DNA from: GCA-002793235 sp965267355
GTDB taxonomy: Bacteria; Bacteroidota; Bacteroidia; Flavobacteriales_E; Vicingaceae
Reading direction: 5' to 3'
Assembly: GCA_965267355.1 (NCBI GenBank)
Contig: OZ253956.1
Coordinates: 558,001-622,000, forward strand
DNA: 64,000 nucleotides
The notes beneath the pieces are model-generated. The model saw only the letters and a program-made list of their open reading frames with translations. It made no database searches and was not told the DNA's origin. Below, one piece after another: positions 44,124 to 52,592 of this stretch. A program made the translations under genes and the position numbers. Position 1 is the first letter of the stretch, and each line of letters starts with the position of its first letter.

Positions 44124-44181
44124 ATCTTATTATTTTAATAAACTTCAGGAATCAATAAGAAAGAATATTCTTATTCAGAAA

Positions 44182-44252
44182 CTTTTCCCTTCGTCCGCAT
44201 TACCAGCATCAGGTTAAAAGGGTATAATCTCAGTCTTTCGACACCCCTAAAG
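44182..44252 (-). promoter_or_regulatory. TPP riboswitch (THI box) of the thiamine salvage operon
   Basis: The minus strand reads CTTTAGGGGTGTC, then ACTGAGATTATACCC, ACCTGATGCTGGTAATGC and GGACGAAGGGAAAAG. All THI elements are present, and the P1 ends are complementary (CTTT with AAAG). It is more compact than the copy at 42688. It precedes the thiamine-binding, transporter and kinase genes. Confidence 0.95.
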
Positions 44253-44258
44253 CTTTAC

Positions 44259-44266
44259 CAAATTTA
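44259..44266 (-). promoter_or_regulatory. -7 promoter box ahead of the operon riboswitch
   Basis: TAAATTTG on the minus strand fits TAnnTTTG and ends seven bases before the first riboswitch base, the expected start distance. The -33 region falls in the terminator hairpin of the isocitrate dehydrogenase gene and lacks a clear TTG. Confidence 0.5.
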
Positions 44267-44271
44267 GCTAT

Positions 44272-44307
44272 AAAAAAAATGGAGCACTGAAAACAGCGCT
44301 CCATTTT
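44272..44307 (-). terminator. Terminator of the isocitrate dehydrogenase gene
   Basis: A 14-bp stem with one mismatch (44276-44289 with 44294-44307), loop of four A on the plus strand, followed on the minus strand by a run of eight T. It is a strong rho-independent terminator just after the stop at 44328. Confidence 0.9.
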
Positions 44308-44327
44308 ATCAACAATATATTAACCTG

Positions 44328-46535
44328 TTATACTTGTACAGGATTTAAAATCGCATTAAGCGTAGCGCTCGGTCTCATTGCTTTTTCAGCTAACTCATCA
44401 TTTGGCATATAATAACCATCTATTTGTTGAGCGGAACCTTGAGCTCCATTTAATTCAGAAACGATAGTATTTTCCTGACTTGTCATTACTTCAGCAATTG
44501 GAGCAAACTCAGCTTTTAGTTCAGCATTATCATCTTGAGAAGCTAATGCCTCAGCCCAGTACATCGCTAAATAAAAGTGAGAACCTCTGTTATCAATCTG
44601 ACCTAACTTACGAGCAGGAGACTTATCATTTTCTAAAAACTTCTCAGTTGCAGCATCTAAGCAATCAGCTAAAACTTGCGCTTTAGTATTTCCTGTTGTG
44701 GTTGCCACATGCTCTAAAGAAACACCTAACGCCAAAAACTCTCCTAACGAATCCCATCTTAGGTAACCTTCTTCTACAAATTGTTGAACGTGCTTCGGAG
44801 CAGACCCACCAGCACCAGTTTCAAACAAGCCTCCACCATTCATCAATGGAACAATAGATAACATTTTTGCTGATGTTCCCAGTTCAAGAATTGGAAATAG
44901 ATCGGTTAAGTAATCTCTCAATACATTTCCTGTAACTGAGATAGTATCTTGTCCTGCTTTTACTCTTTCTAATGTGAATGCTGTAGCTTCAATTGGTGCT
45001 TTTATTAAAATCTCTAATCCAGCAGTATCGTGATTTGGTAAATACGCATTCACCTTTTTGATTAACTCACTATCGTGAGCTCTGTTTTCATCTAACCAGA
45101 ACACAGCTGGAACACCAGTAGCTCTTGCTCTATTTACAGCTAATTTTACCCAATCCTGAATAGGAGCATCTTTAACTTGGCACATTCTGAAAATATCACC
45201 AGCTTCAACATTTTGCTCTAATAATACGTTTCCATTTCCATCTAACACTTGAACTTTACCATCAGCATTCATCTGGAAAGTCTTATCGTGAGAACCGTAC
45301 TCTTGAGCTTTTTGAGCCATTAAACCAACATTAGGCACTGTACCCATTGTTGTTGGATCGAAAGCACCATGCTGCTTACAGAAATCAATAGTTGCTTGGT
45401 AAACTCCAGAGTAACTTCTATCAGGAATAATAGCTTTAGTATCTTGCTGGTTCCCTTCAGCATTCCACATCTGACCTGAAGTACGAATCATTGCTGGCAT
45501 ACTTGCATCAATAATTACATCACTAGGTACATGTAAATTAGTAATTCCTTTATCAGAATTTACCATAGCCACTGCTGGTCTTTCTTTATATAAATTGTCT
45601 ATTGCTGTTTTCACCTCAGCTTCTTGAGCATGACCAGTAATCTTAGTGTAAACATCTCCAATTCCATTGTTCAAATTAACTCCTAGCTCCGCAAACAAAT
45701 CAGCAAATTGTTCGATTACCGGAGCATAAAATACAGAAACAACAGCCCCAAAAATAATTGGATCAGATACTTTCATCATTGTTGCTTTCATGTGCAATGA
45801 GAACAACACATTGTTTGATTTAGCATCTTCAATTTCTCTAGCAATAAAGTCTTTTAAAGCATTAATACTCATTACAGAACAATCAATAATTTCACCTGCT
45901 TGCAATGGAGTGGATTCTTTCAGAACTTTAGTTGAACCATCATTTCCTACAAATTGAATTTTAGCATCTGTAGCATCTGCAACTGTTGTTGCTTTTTCAC
46001 TCCCGTAGAAATCATTAGCCGACATACTTGCTACATGAGATTTAGAATCAGCAGACCAAGCACCCATTGAATGAGGATTCTTCTTAGCGTAATTCTTAAC
46101 CGCTTTAGGAGCACGTCTATCAGAATTTCCTTCTCTTAAAACTGGATTAACGGCAGAGCCTAACACCTTAGCATATCTTGCTTTAGTAGTATCATCACCA
46201 GGATAATCTGGAACGTTATAGCCTTTAGATTGTAATTCTTTTATAGCAGCTGTTAATTGAGGAATTGAAGCAGAAATATTAGGTAACTTAATAATGTTTG
46301 CCTCAGGTGTTTTTGCTAAAGCACCTAATTCAGCTAAAGCATCCCCCATTTTTTGATCATCAGTTAAACAATCAGAAAAGTTGGCTAAAATTCTACCAGC
46401 CAATGAAATGTCTTTAGTTTCAACCTCTATATCGGATGAAGCTGTAAATGCTTTAACAATTGGTAAAAACGAGTATGTAGCCAACATTGGAGCTTCATCT
46501 GTTTTTGTGTAATAAATCTTTGATTTTCCTGCCAT
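44328..46535 (-). CDS. icd: NADP-dependent isocitrate dehydrogenase, monomeric type
   Basis: A 736-residue monomeric-class isocitrate dehydrogenase that converts isocitrate to 2-oxoglutarate with NADP in the TCA cycle. The opening MAGKSKIYYTKTDEAPMLAT is the family N-terminus, and the large internal domain contains VNSDKGITNLHVPSD and FWLDENRAHD. The class is about 740 residues long and unrelated in length to the 420-residue dimeric form. I chose ATG 46535; the in-frame ATG at 46601 adds 22 residues with no family match. It stands alone, with its own terminator. Confidence 0.93.
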   Translation of the reverse strand: MAGKSKIYYTKTDEAPMLATYSFLPIVKAFTASSDIEVETKDISLAGRILANFSDCLTDDQKMGDALAELGALAKTPEANIIKLPNISASIPQLTAAIKELQSKGYNVPDYPGDDTTKARYAKVLGSAVNPVLREGNSDRRAPKAVKNYAKKNPHSMGAWSADSKSHVASMSANDFYGSEKATTVADATDAKIQFVGNDGSTKVLKESTPLQAGEIIDCSVMSINALKDFIAREIEDAKSNNVLFSLHMKATMMKVSDPIIFGAVVSVFYAPVIEQFADLFAELGVNLNNGIGDVYTKITGHAQEAEVKTAIDNLYKERPAVAMVNSDKGITNLHVPSDVIIDASMPAMIRTSGQMWNAEGNQQDTKAIIPDRSYSGVYQATIDFCKQHGAFDPTTMGTVPNVGLMAQKAQEYGSHDKTFQMNADGKVQVLDGNGNVLLEQNVEAGDIFRMCQVKDAPIQDWVKLAVNRARATGVPAVFWLDENRAHDSELIKKVNAYLPNHDTAGLEILIKAPIEATAFTLERVKAGQDTISVTGNVLRDYLTDLFPILELGTSAKMLSIVPLMNGGGLFETGAGGSAPKHVQQFVEEGYLRWDSLGEFLALGVSLEHVATTTGNTKAQVLADCLDAATEKFLENDKSPARKLGQIDNRGSHFYLAMYWAEALASQDDNAELKAEFAPIAEVMTSQENTIVSELNGAQGSAQQIDGYYMPNDELAEKAMRPSATLNAILNPVQV

Positions 46536-46756
46536 TTTTGAATGTAATTTTGAGTTCTGAAATTCGACTGCGAAGCTACTTATTTTAGCCCTTTTATTCA
46601 AGATAATGAACAGCTAAAAAAGAAGTATTTTCACTTTATATCATAATTGCTTTATTTTGCTACATTATTGAGCTAAAAATTATTCAAAATAATTCTTTGA
46701 ATATTCAAATTTATTTTACGTAATTTGCACTCCTCAAAAATTTAAAGAGAAAAGAG

Positions 46757-46990
46757 ATGTCAAGAGTTTGTCAAATAACAGGAAAGAAAGTGATTACAGG
46801 TAACAATGTATCTCACTCTAAGAGAAGAACGAAAAGAAAGTTCTACCCAAACTTACAAACTAAAAAGTTTTACTTACCAGAAGAGGATAAGTACATTACT
46901 TTAAAAGTTTCTGCTGCTGCATTAAGAACTATCGATAAAAAAGGTATTTCTGCTTGTGTTAAAGAAGCTAAAGCTAAAGGATTTTTATAA
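46757..46990 (+). CDS. rpmB: 50S ribosomal protein L28
   Basis: A 77-residue L28 of the large subunit, starting MSRVCQITGKK with GNNVSHSKRRTKRKFYPN and the ITLKVSAAALRTIDKKG tail. In many Bacteroidota it is followed by rpmG and a small DUF4295 gene. Here a terminator comes directly after, so rpmG must lie elsewhere. A sequence close to the Bacteroidota -7 box (TAATTTG, near 46721) lies about 30 bases upstream. Confidence 0.96.
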   Translation: MSRVCQITGKKVITGNNVSHSKRRTKRKFYPNLQTKKFYLPEEDKYITLKVSAAALRTIDKKGISACVKEAKAKGFL

Positions 46991-47015
46991 AAATTTAAGT
47001 TATATAATTTAAGAG

Positions 47016-47047
47016 AACGCTGTTACTTTGGTAGCAGCGTTTTTTTA
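47016..47047 (+). terminator. Rho-independent terminator after rpmB
   Basis: A 10- to 11-bp stem (47016-47026 with 47031-47041, one G-T pair), loop TTTG, and a T run to 47047. It isolates rpmB from the aminopeptidase gene. Confidence 0.85.
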
Positions 47048-47121
47048 TTCCCAAAAGTTGTTGTTAGTAAAATCTCATGAGCTTTATTTTATGCAGTTTC
47101 ATAATTGAATACCTTAGCTTT

Positions 47122-48537
47122 ATGAAGCATCTTTTTTTCATATTGATACTTAGCCCGATTTTCTTGAAAGCTCAGGAAAATGTAATGGAACTCCCGAAAG
47201 ACAGTATTGTCAAGCCCGTTTTATATGAAACTGATCTATTACCAGCTTCATTTTTTAAAAAAAATAGAAATGCATTAAGGCAATTGATGCCAGCAAATTC
47301 GGTTGCAGTATTTTTTGCTAACCCGATAAAAAACAGATCGAATGATGTTGATTATGAATATCATCAAGACCCTAATTTTTACTACCTAACTGGTTTAAAA
47401 GAGCCCCATGCTATATTACTAGTGTTTAAAGAAAATCAGTTGTTTAATGATTTTAGTACCGATGAAATTTTATTTATGCAAGCGCAAAATAAAATAGATG
47501 AACAATGGACTGGAAAAACTCTTGGTATTAATGGAGCAAAAGACAGTTTAGGTCTTAAAACTGCCTTTAGAAATGAAGATTTTTTGACATTAGATTTGGC
47601 ACTTGAAAAGTTTAGTAACGTATTAATTACCAGTGTGCCTGAAGATATAAAAAATACTGCTAAAAAAGCCGATTTGTACAATTTGGTAAAAGCCTTTAAT
47701 ATAAAAACAGACAACTTAAACACTATTGATAAGATTACATTACCTGAGTTAATGGCACAGCTCAGACAAATAAAATCACCAGAAGAAATTACTTTAATCA
47801 GAAAAGCTGTTGATATGACTTGTGAAGCTCAAATTGAATTAATGAAAGCCATAAAACCAGGGATAAAAGAATATCAATCAGAAGCCATTGTTGAGTATAT
47901 ATTTAAAAAAAATGGAGCTGAACACCCCGGGTTTCCGTCTATATTAGGTGGTGGTGAAAATAGTTGTGTTATACACTATAATACTAATCGAAAAACACTG
48001 CAAAATAATGAGCTTTTGGTAAGCGACATTGGCGCTGAGTACCATAGCTATACTGCTGACGTTGCAAGAACAATTCCAGTTGGTGGAAAATTCTCGGAAG
48101 AAGAGAAAATAATCTATAATATTGTTTTAGAAGCTCAAAAAGCTGGTATAAAAGCCTGCCAACCAGGCAACAAGTTTTGGCAACCACATAGAGAAGCAAC
48201 AAAAGTAATTACACAAGGTTTAATGGATTTAGGTATTGTTGAACATGATTATGAAGTTCAAAAATATTTTATGCATGGCACATCACACTATTTAGGCTTG
48301 GATGTGCATGATGCTGGACTACATCGCAGATTGCAAGCTGGCAATGTAATTACGGTTGAGCCAGGTATATATATTTCGGAAGGTTCAGATTGTGACCCAA
48401 AATGGTGGAACATTGGTATTAGAATAGAAGATGATATTTTAATTACCGAAACTGGTTACGAAAACCTATCAGAAAAAGCTCCCAAAGAAATTGAAGCCAT
48501 TGAAGCGTTAATGAAAGAGAAAAGTAGTTTTGAGTAA
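47122..48537 (+). CDS. Exported Xaa-Pro aminopeptidase (aminopeptidase P, M24B)
   Basis: A 471-residue metallopeptidase that removes N-terminal residues preceding proline. Residues 1-17 are a signal peptide (FILILSPIFLKAQ), so it works in the periplasm or outside. The creatinase-like N-terminal domain is followed by the pita-bread domain. Its dinuclear metal ligands are visible: two Asp in DIGAEYHSYTADVA, His in HGTSHYLGLDVHD, Glu in TVEPGIYI and Glu in IRIEDDILI. ATG 47122 is chosen because it begins the signal peptide; an upstream ATG at 47077 does not. Confidence 0.9.
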   Translation: MKHLFFILILSPIFLKAQENVMELPKDSIVKPVLYETDLLPASFFKKNRNALRQLMPANSVAVFFANPIKNRSNDVDYEYHQDPNFYYLTGLKEPHAILLVFKENQLFNDFSTDEILFMQAQNKIDEQWTGKTLGINGAKDSLGLKTAFRNEDFLTLDLALEKFSNVLITSVPEDIKNTAKKADLYNLVKAFNIKTDNLNTIDKITLPELMAQLRQIKSPEEITLIRKAVDMTCEAQIELMKAIKPGIKEYQSEAIVEYIFKKNGAEHPGFPSILGGGENSCVIHYNTNRKTLQNNELLVSDIGAEYHSYTADVARTIPVGGKFSEEEKIIYNIVLEAQKAGIKACQPGNKFWQPHREATKVITQGLMDLGIVEHDYEVQKYFMHGTSHYLGLDVHDAGLHRRLQAGNVITVEPGIYISEGSDCDPKWWNIGIRIEDDILITETGYENLSEKAPKEIEAIEALMKEKSSFE

Positions 48538-48542
48538 TCAGA

Positions 48543-49154
48543 TTAATGCTGAACCATTAGTTTTCCAATGGTTTTTTGCTGATCGTGAGCTTGACTAATG
48601 CTGAACACGTAAAAGCCTTTATTATAATTAGAGGTATTCAATTCAAAACTATTGTTAGTGGTAGTTTTCACAAGAATTTTCGCTCCTAAAAAATCATAAA
48701 CCACTAACTCAAATTGGTCTTGCTGAGGATTTTCAAAGTAAATAATTGCTTTTTCATTAGCTGGGTTAGGGCGAACCTGAAACCCAAATTCTTTAGTGTC
48801 AATTACCAAAATAGAAATTACATCGGTAAAACCATTACCTCCTAGTTCTACTCGGTAGTAACTCTTTTTATTTTTTACAGGTTTTTCATCTGTAAAATTA
48901 TACGTAACTGGTGTGGAGGAACTACCGCAAACACCAGCAACACTCCCCACTTCATTATAAATTAAGCTATCGGTAGAGCGCTCTACCGTAATACCATTAC
49001 AGGTATTACCCGAACTTATGGTAACACTGATAAACACTTTGCCACTAACCTCAAATACATCTAAATCATCCAAAATGGGATGCCCTTTTTGTGCTTGCAA
49101 TAAATTACTGGCACAGAAAAGAATTACAACCCATATGTTTTTTAATTGAAGCAT
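48543..49154 (-). CDS. Small T9SS-sorted secreted protein
   Basis: A 203-residue exported protein. It has a signal peptide (1-22, ending LLQAQ), a beta-rich middle domain of about 90 residues with two Cys pairs (NTCNGITVERS, VAGVCGSS), and a C-terminal type A sorting domain (VRPNPANEKAIIYF, DFLGAKIL, GFYVFSI, GKLMVQH). It should be carried across the outer membrane by the type IX system and fixed to the surface or released. No enzymatic motif is visible. It converges closely with the aminopeptidase gene (five bases). Confidence 0.85.
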   Translation of the reverse strand: MLQLKNIWVVILFCASNLLQAQKGHPILDDLDVFEVSGKVFISVTISSGNTCNGITVERSTDSLIYNEVGSVAGVCGSSSTPVTYNFTDEKPVKNKKSYYRVELGGNGFTDVISILVIDTKEFGFQVRPNPANEKAIIYFENPQQDQFELVVYDFLGAKILVKTTTNNSFELNTSNYNKGFYVFSISQAHDQQKTIGKLMVQH

Positions 49155-49220
49155 AGCTGATAACTAACTGTATATTATACGGTTTAGTATCTACAAAGTT
49201 AAAGAAAGATAATTTTAAAG

Positions 49221-49240
49221 GTTGTCTAACTTTTGACAAC
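49221..49240 (-). terminator. Weak hairpin after recQ
   Basis: A 6-bp stem GTTGTC/GACAAC with an 8-base loop, nine bases beyond the recQ stop, followed by a short T-containing stretch on the minus strand. It is weak compared with the other terminators here. Confidence 0.35.
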
Positions 49241-49249
49241 AGCAAAAAT

Positions 49250-51448
49250 TTAATTCGCTACATCACTCATAAACTTAATACGGAGCAGTCGCATTTCTTC
49301 TTCGGTGTAGGCACCTTCAAATTCTTCTAAAGCATCTTCAATGTCATCACTATCTGCCTCCATAAAGTATTCAAACACTTCTTCCTGATCTTCTTCATCC
49401 ACCTCCTCATCAATGTAATAATCAATATTTACTTTAGTACCAGAATGTACAATATGTTCTATTTCGGTAAGTATATCATCTAATTCTATCCCTTTAGATT
49501 TTGCTATATCTTCCAGTGGCATTTTACGGTCGATACTCTGCACCACATAAACTTTTAATCCAGATTTGTTTACCACAGATTTTACGACCATATCTAATGG
49601 TCGCTCAATATCATTCTCTTCTACATATCGTTCAATCACATCTAAAAACTGTTGCCCAAACTTTTCTGCCTTACCCTGTCCAACACCACTTATGTTGGTT
49701 AATTCTTCCATCGTAATTGGGTATCGAGTACACATATCCTCCAACGATGGGTCTTGAAAAATAACATAAGGAGGCAATCCTTTTTGCTTAGCTATAGATT
49801 TTCTTAAATCTTTAAGCATAACATATAGTTTCTCATCAGCTGCTCCGCCTCCTTTTTGCGGAACAATTACATCTCCATCATCAACATCACTATAATCGTG
49901 CGCTTTAACTAACTCTAGTCGTGTTGGGTTTTGGATAAAAGCCTTCCCTTTATCACTTACTTTAAGTACTCCATAGTTTTCAATTTCTTTAACTATTAGC
50001 CCTTCTATGATACACTGACGGATAATAGCATCCCAATACTTTTCGTCTTTATCTTCTCCTTTACCTTGTCCAAACAAGTCATGAGCATCATGTCCAAAAG
50101 ATTTAATATCAGAACTGGCATTACCTGCCACAAAATTAGCTACATACTTAGCTTTAAACACCTCGTTTAATCCAACAATGCCCTCCAAAAGAGTTTTCAC
50201 TTCCTCTTTTCCTTCAAATTTCTCTTTAGGGTTTTTACAGTTATCACACATTCCTGAATCATGACAAGCATCCTCATCATACTTCTCTCCAAAATAGTGT
50301 AGTAATTGTCTTCTCCTACAAACTGCTGTTTCGCAGTATGACACCATTTCAAAAATTAACTGCATACCTATTTCGAGCTCAGCAACAGGCTTACCATGTA
50401 AAAACTTTTCTAGTTTCTCAATGTCTTTATAACTGTAAAATGCAATACAATTTCCTTCTCCACCATCTCGACCTGCTCGACCTGTTTCTTGGTAATAGCT
50501 CTCTAAACTTTTTGGAATGTCATGGTGAATTACAAATCGAACATCAGGCTTATCAATGCCCATACCGAAAGCAATAGTAGCAACAATAACATCAGCTTCC
50601 TCCATTAAGAACATATCTTGATGTTTAGCTCTTGTACTCGAATCTAATCCTGCATGATAAGGCAAAGCATTAATACCATTCACCTGAAGCAACTCAGCAA
50701 TCTCCTCAACCTTCTTTCTACTTAAACAATACACAATTCCTGATTTGCCAGGATATTGTTTAATACATTTAATGATTTCTTTTTTTACATTTTTTTTAGG
50801 GCGAATTTCGTAATATAAATTCTCTCTGTTAAAAGAAGCTTTAAAAACCCTCGCCTCTGTCATCCCCAAATTTTTCTGAATATCCTCTTGTACCTTAGGA
50901 GTTGCTGTAGCTGTTAAAGCTATTATCGGAACTCTGTCAATTTCTTCAATTATAGTCCGTAGCCTTCTATATTCTGGCCTAAAATCATGCCCCCATTCTG
51001 AAATACAATGGGCTTCATCAATAGCAAAAAAGGAAATTTTAATACTTTTTAAAAAAGCAACATTCTCCTCCTTAGTTAGAGATTCTGGGGCAACATACAA
51101 AAGCTTGGTTACACCATTAGTTACATCTTCTTTAACCTTTTTAGCTTCAGTTTTGGTTAAGGATGAATTGTAAAAATGAGCTATCCCCTGATTGGTTGAT
51201 ACTCCTCTTATAGCATCAACCTGATTTTTCATTAAAGCAATAAGCGGAGAAACCACTATGGCAGTACCTTCACAAATTAAAGATGGTAATTGGTAACATA
51301 AGGACTTACCTCCACCTGTAGGCATTATCACGAAAGTATCATTTCCATCTAATAAGTTAAGAATAACTTCTTCCTGCTGTCCTTTAAAAGTATTAAATCC
51401 AAAATACTTTTTAAGATAATCCGTTAATGGAGCATTAAGTGTTTGCAT
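49250..51448 (-). CDS. recQ: ATP-dependent DNA helicase RecQ
   Basis: A 732-residue RecQ, a 3'-5' helicase of recombinational repair. The helicase core has TGGGKSLCYQLP (motif I), DEAHCISEWGHDFRPEY (motif II and aromatic loop), a SAT-like LTATATP, and YYQETGRAGRDG (motif VI). The zinc-binding Cys cluster is CETAVCRRR with C-x(8)-CDNC. A winged-helix domain, an HRDC domain (ISGVGQGKAEKFG) and a C-terminal helix-turn-helix extension (PLEDIAKSKGIELDDILTEI) follow. An acidic tail of Glu/Asp-rich sequence lies near 690-715. Confidence 0.95.
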   Translation of the reverse strand: MQTLNAPLTDYLKKYFGFNTFKGQQEEVILNLLDGNDTFVIMPTGGGKSLCYQLPSLICEGTAIVVSPLIALMKNQVDAIRGVSTNQGIAHFYNSSLTKTEAKKVKEDVTNGVTKLLYVAPESLTKEENVAFLKSIKISFFAIDEAHCISEWGHDFRPEYRRLRTIIEEIDRVPIIALTATATPKVQEDIQKNLGMTEARVFKASFNRENLYYEIRPKKNVKKEIIKCIKQYPGKSGIVYCLSRKKVEEIAELLQVNGINALPYHAGLDSSTRAKHQDMFLMEEADVIVATIAFGMGIDKPDVRFVIHHDIPKSLESYYQETGRAGRDGGEGNCIAFYSYKDIEKLEKFLHGKPVAELEIGMQLIFEMVSYCETAVCRRRQLLHYFGEKYDEDACHDSGMCDNCKNPKEKFEGKEEVKTLLEGIVGLNEVFKAKYVANFVAGNASSDIKSFGHDAHDLFGQGKGEDKDEKYWDAIIRQCIIEGLIVKEIENYGVLKVSDKGKAFIQNPTRLELVKAHDYSDVDDGDVIVPQKGGGAADEKLYVMLKDLRKSIAKQKGLPPYVIFQDPSLEDMCTRYPITMEELTNISGVGQGKAEKFGQQFLDVIERYVEENDIERPLDMVVKSVVNKSGLKVYVVQSIDRKMPLEDIAKSKGIELDDILTEIEHIVHSGTKVNIDYYIDEEVDEEDQEEVFEYFMEADSDDIEDALEEFEGAYTEEEMRLLRIKFMSDVAN

Positions 51449-51456
51449 TAATTAGA

Positions 51457-51486
51457 TTGTAGTTTTCTTTAATTCAATTACTTTTG
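51457..51486 (+). promoter_or_regulatory. Promoter of kdsD
   Basis: TTG at 51457-51459 and TACTTTTG at 51479-51486 are separated by exactly 19 bases, a full Bacteroidota promoter match. The TTG start at 51546 lies about 53 bases after the expected transcription start. It overlaps the upstream region of the divergent recQ gene. Confidence 0.65.
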
Positions 51487-51545
51487 TACATAAATATACA
51501 ACAATTAATTGTTACTGATTTAATTTTTTAAAAAATTTTACCCCT

Positions 51546-52508
51546 TTGTATAACTCCGAAGAAATTAGAAATATTGCTCTCGAAACCATTACTATTGAAG
51601 CCAATTCTATTAGTGGTTTAACCAACTTTATTAACGATGAATTTGTAGCTACAGTTGAGCTTATTTTAAAGAGTAAGGGCAGAGTTGTAATAAGTGGGAT
51701 TGGCAAAAGTGCCAACATTGCTCAAAAAATTGTTGCTACCTTAAACTCTACCGGAACTCCTTCTATTTTTATGCACGCTGCAGATGCCATACATGGTGAT
51801 TTAGGTAATATACAAAGTGATGATGTTGTAATTTGTATTTCTAAAAGTGGGGATACTCCAGAAATAAAATCGTTAATACCTTTAATAAAAAACTTTGGTA
51901 ATCCAATTATTGCGATTACTGGTAATAAAGGTTCATTTTTAGGCAAACAAGCTAATTACACACTTACTACTTATGTAGAAAAAGAAGCTTGCCCTAACAA
52001 TTTAGCACCTACCAGTAGCACTACAGCACAATTGGTAATGGGAGATGCTTTGGCTGTTTGTTTATTAAAAAGTCGTGGTTTCGATAGTAGTGATTTTGCC
52101 AAATTTCATCCTGGAGGAGCTTTAGGCAAAAAATTATATTTAAAAGTTGGTGATATTTATCCTAACAATGAGAAACCTGAGGTAAATCCAACAACTTCTT
52201 TAAAAGATGTTATTGTAGAGATTTCTTCAAAACGACTGGGAGTCACTGCGGTAACTGAAAACGGCAAATTGGTTGGAATAATCACTGACGGTGATTTACG
52301 AAGAATGCTAGAAACAGAAAAAAACATTGATACCTTAACAGCCAATGATATTATGACAGCTTCTCCGAAAACTATAGGTGAAGATATGCTAGCCACTAAA
52401 GCATTGCAGATAATGCAAACTAATAACATTACCCAATTAATTGTAAGTAATGATAACACTTACTTAGGTGTTTTGCATTTGCATGATTTATTGAAGGAAG
52501 GTATATAG
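51546..52508 (+). CDS. kdsD: Arabinose-5-phosphate isomerase (KpsF/GutQ family)
   Basis: A 320-residue enzyme converting ribulose-5-phosphate to arabinose-5-phosphate for Kdo synthesis in lipopolysaccharide. The SIS domain covers about 35-170 (GIGKSANIAQKIVATLNSTG, CISKSGDTPE, PTSSTTAQLVMGDALA). Two CBS domains follow (about 205-320), with VGIITDGDLRR and LHLHDLL. The start is TTG: the frame is open upstream only to a TGA at 51516-51518 with no ATG or GTG, and the first ATG comes well inside the SIS domain. A perfect promoter lies upstream. Confidence 0.92.
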   Translation: MYNSEEIRNIALETITIEANSISGLTNFINDEFVATVELILKSKGRVVISGIGKSANIAQKIVATLNSTGTPSIFMHAADAIHGDLGNIQSDDVVICISKSGDTPEIKSLIPLIKNFGNPIIAITGNKGSFLGKQANYTLTTYVEKEACPNNLAPTSSTTAQLVMGDALAVCLLKSRGFDSSDFAKFHPGGALGKKLYLKVGDIYPNNEKPEVNPTTSLKDVIVEISSKRLGVTAVTENGKLVGIITDGDLRRMLETEKNIDTLTANDIMTASPKTIGEDMLATKALQIMQTNNITQLIVSNDNTYLGVLHLHDLLKEGI

Positions 52509-52517
52509 TAGTCACTT

Positions 52518-52567
52518 GTTTTTAGTGTTTGGTGTTAAGTAAAATAGAATTTCAAACTACTAAAAAC
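52518..52567. other. Imperfect inverted repeat between convergent kdsD and rodA
   Basis: gtttttagt (52518-52526) pairs with actaaaaac (52559-52567), and gttt pairs with aaac inside, separated by a 23-base AT-rich loop. It lies in the 84-bp gap between the two convergent stops. It may act as a weak two-way terminator, but there is no clear T run. Confidence 0.3.
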
Positions 52568-52592
52568 CAAAAACTATATATCATAAACCAAT

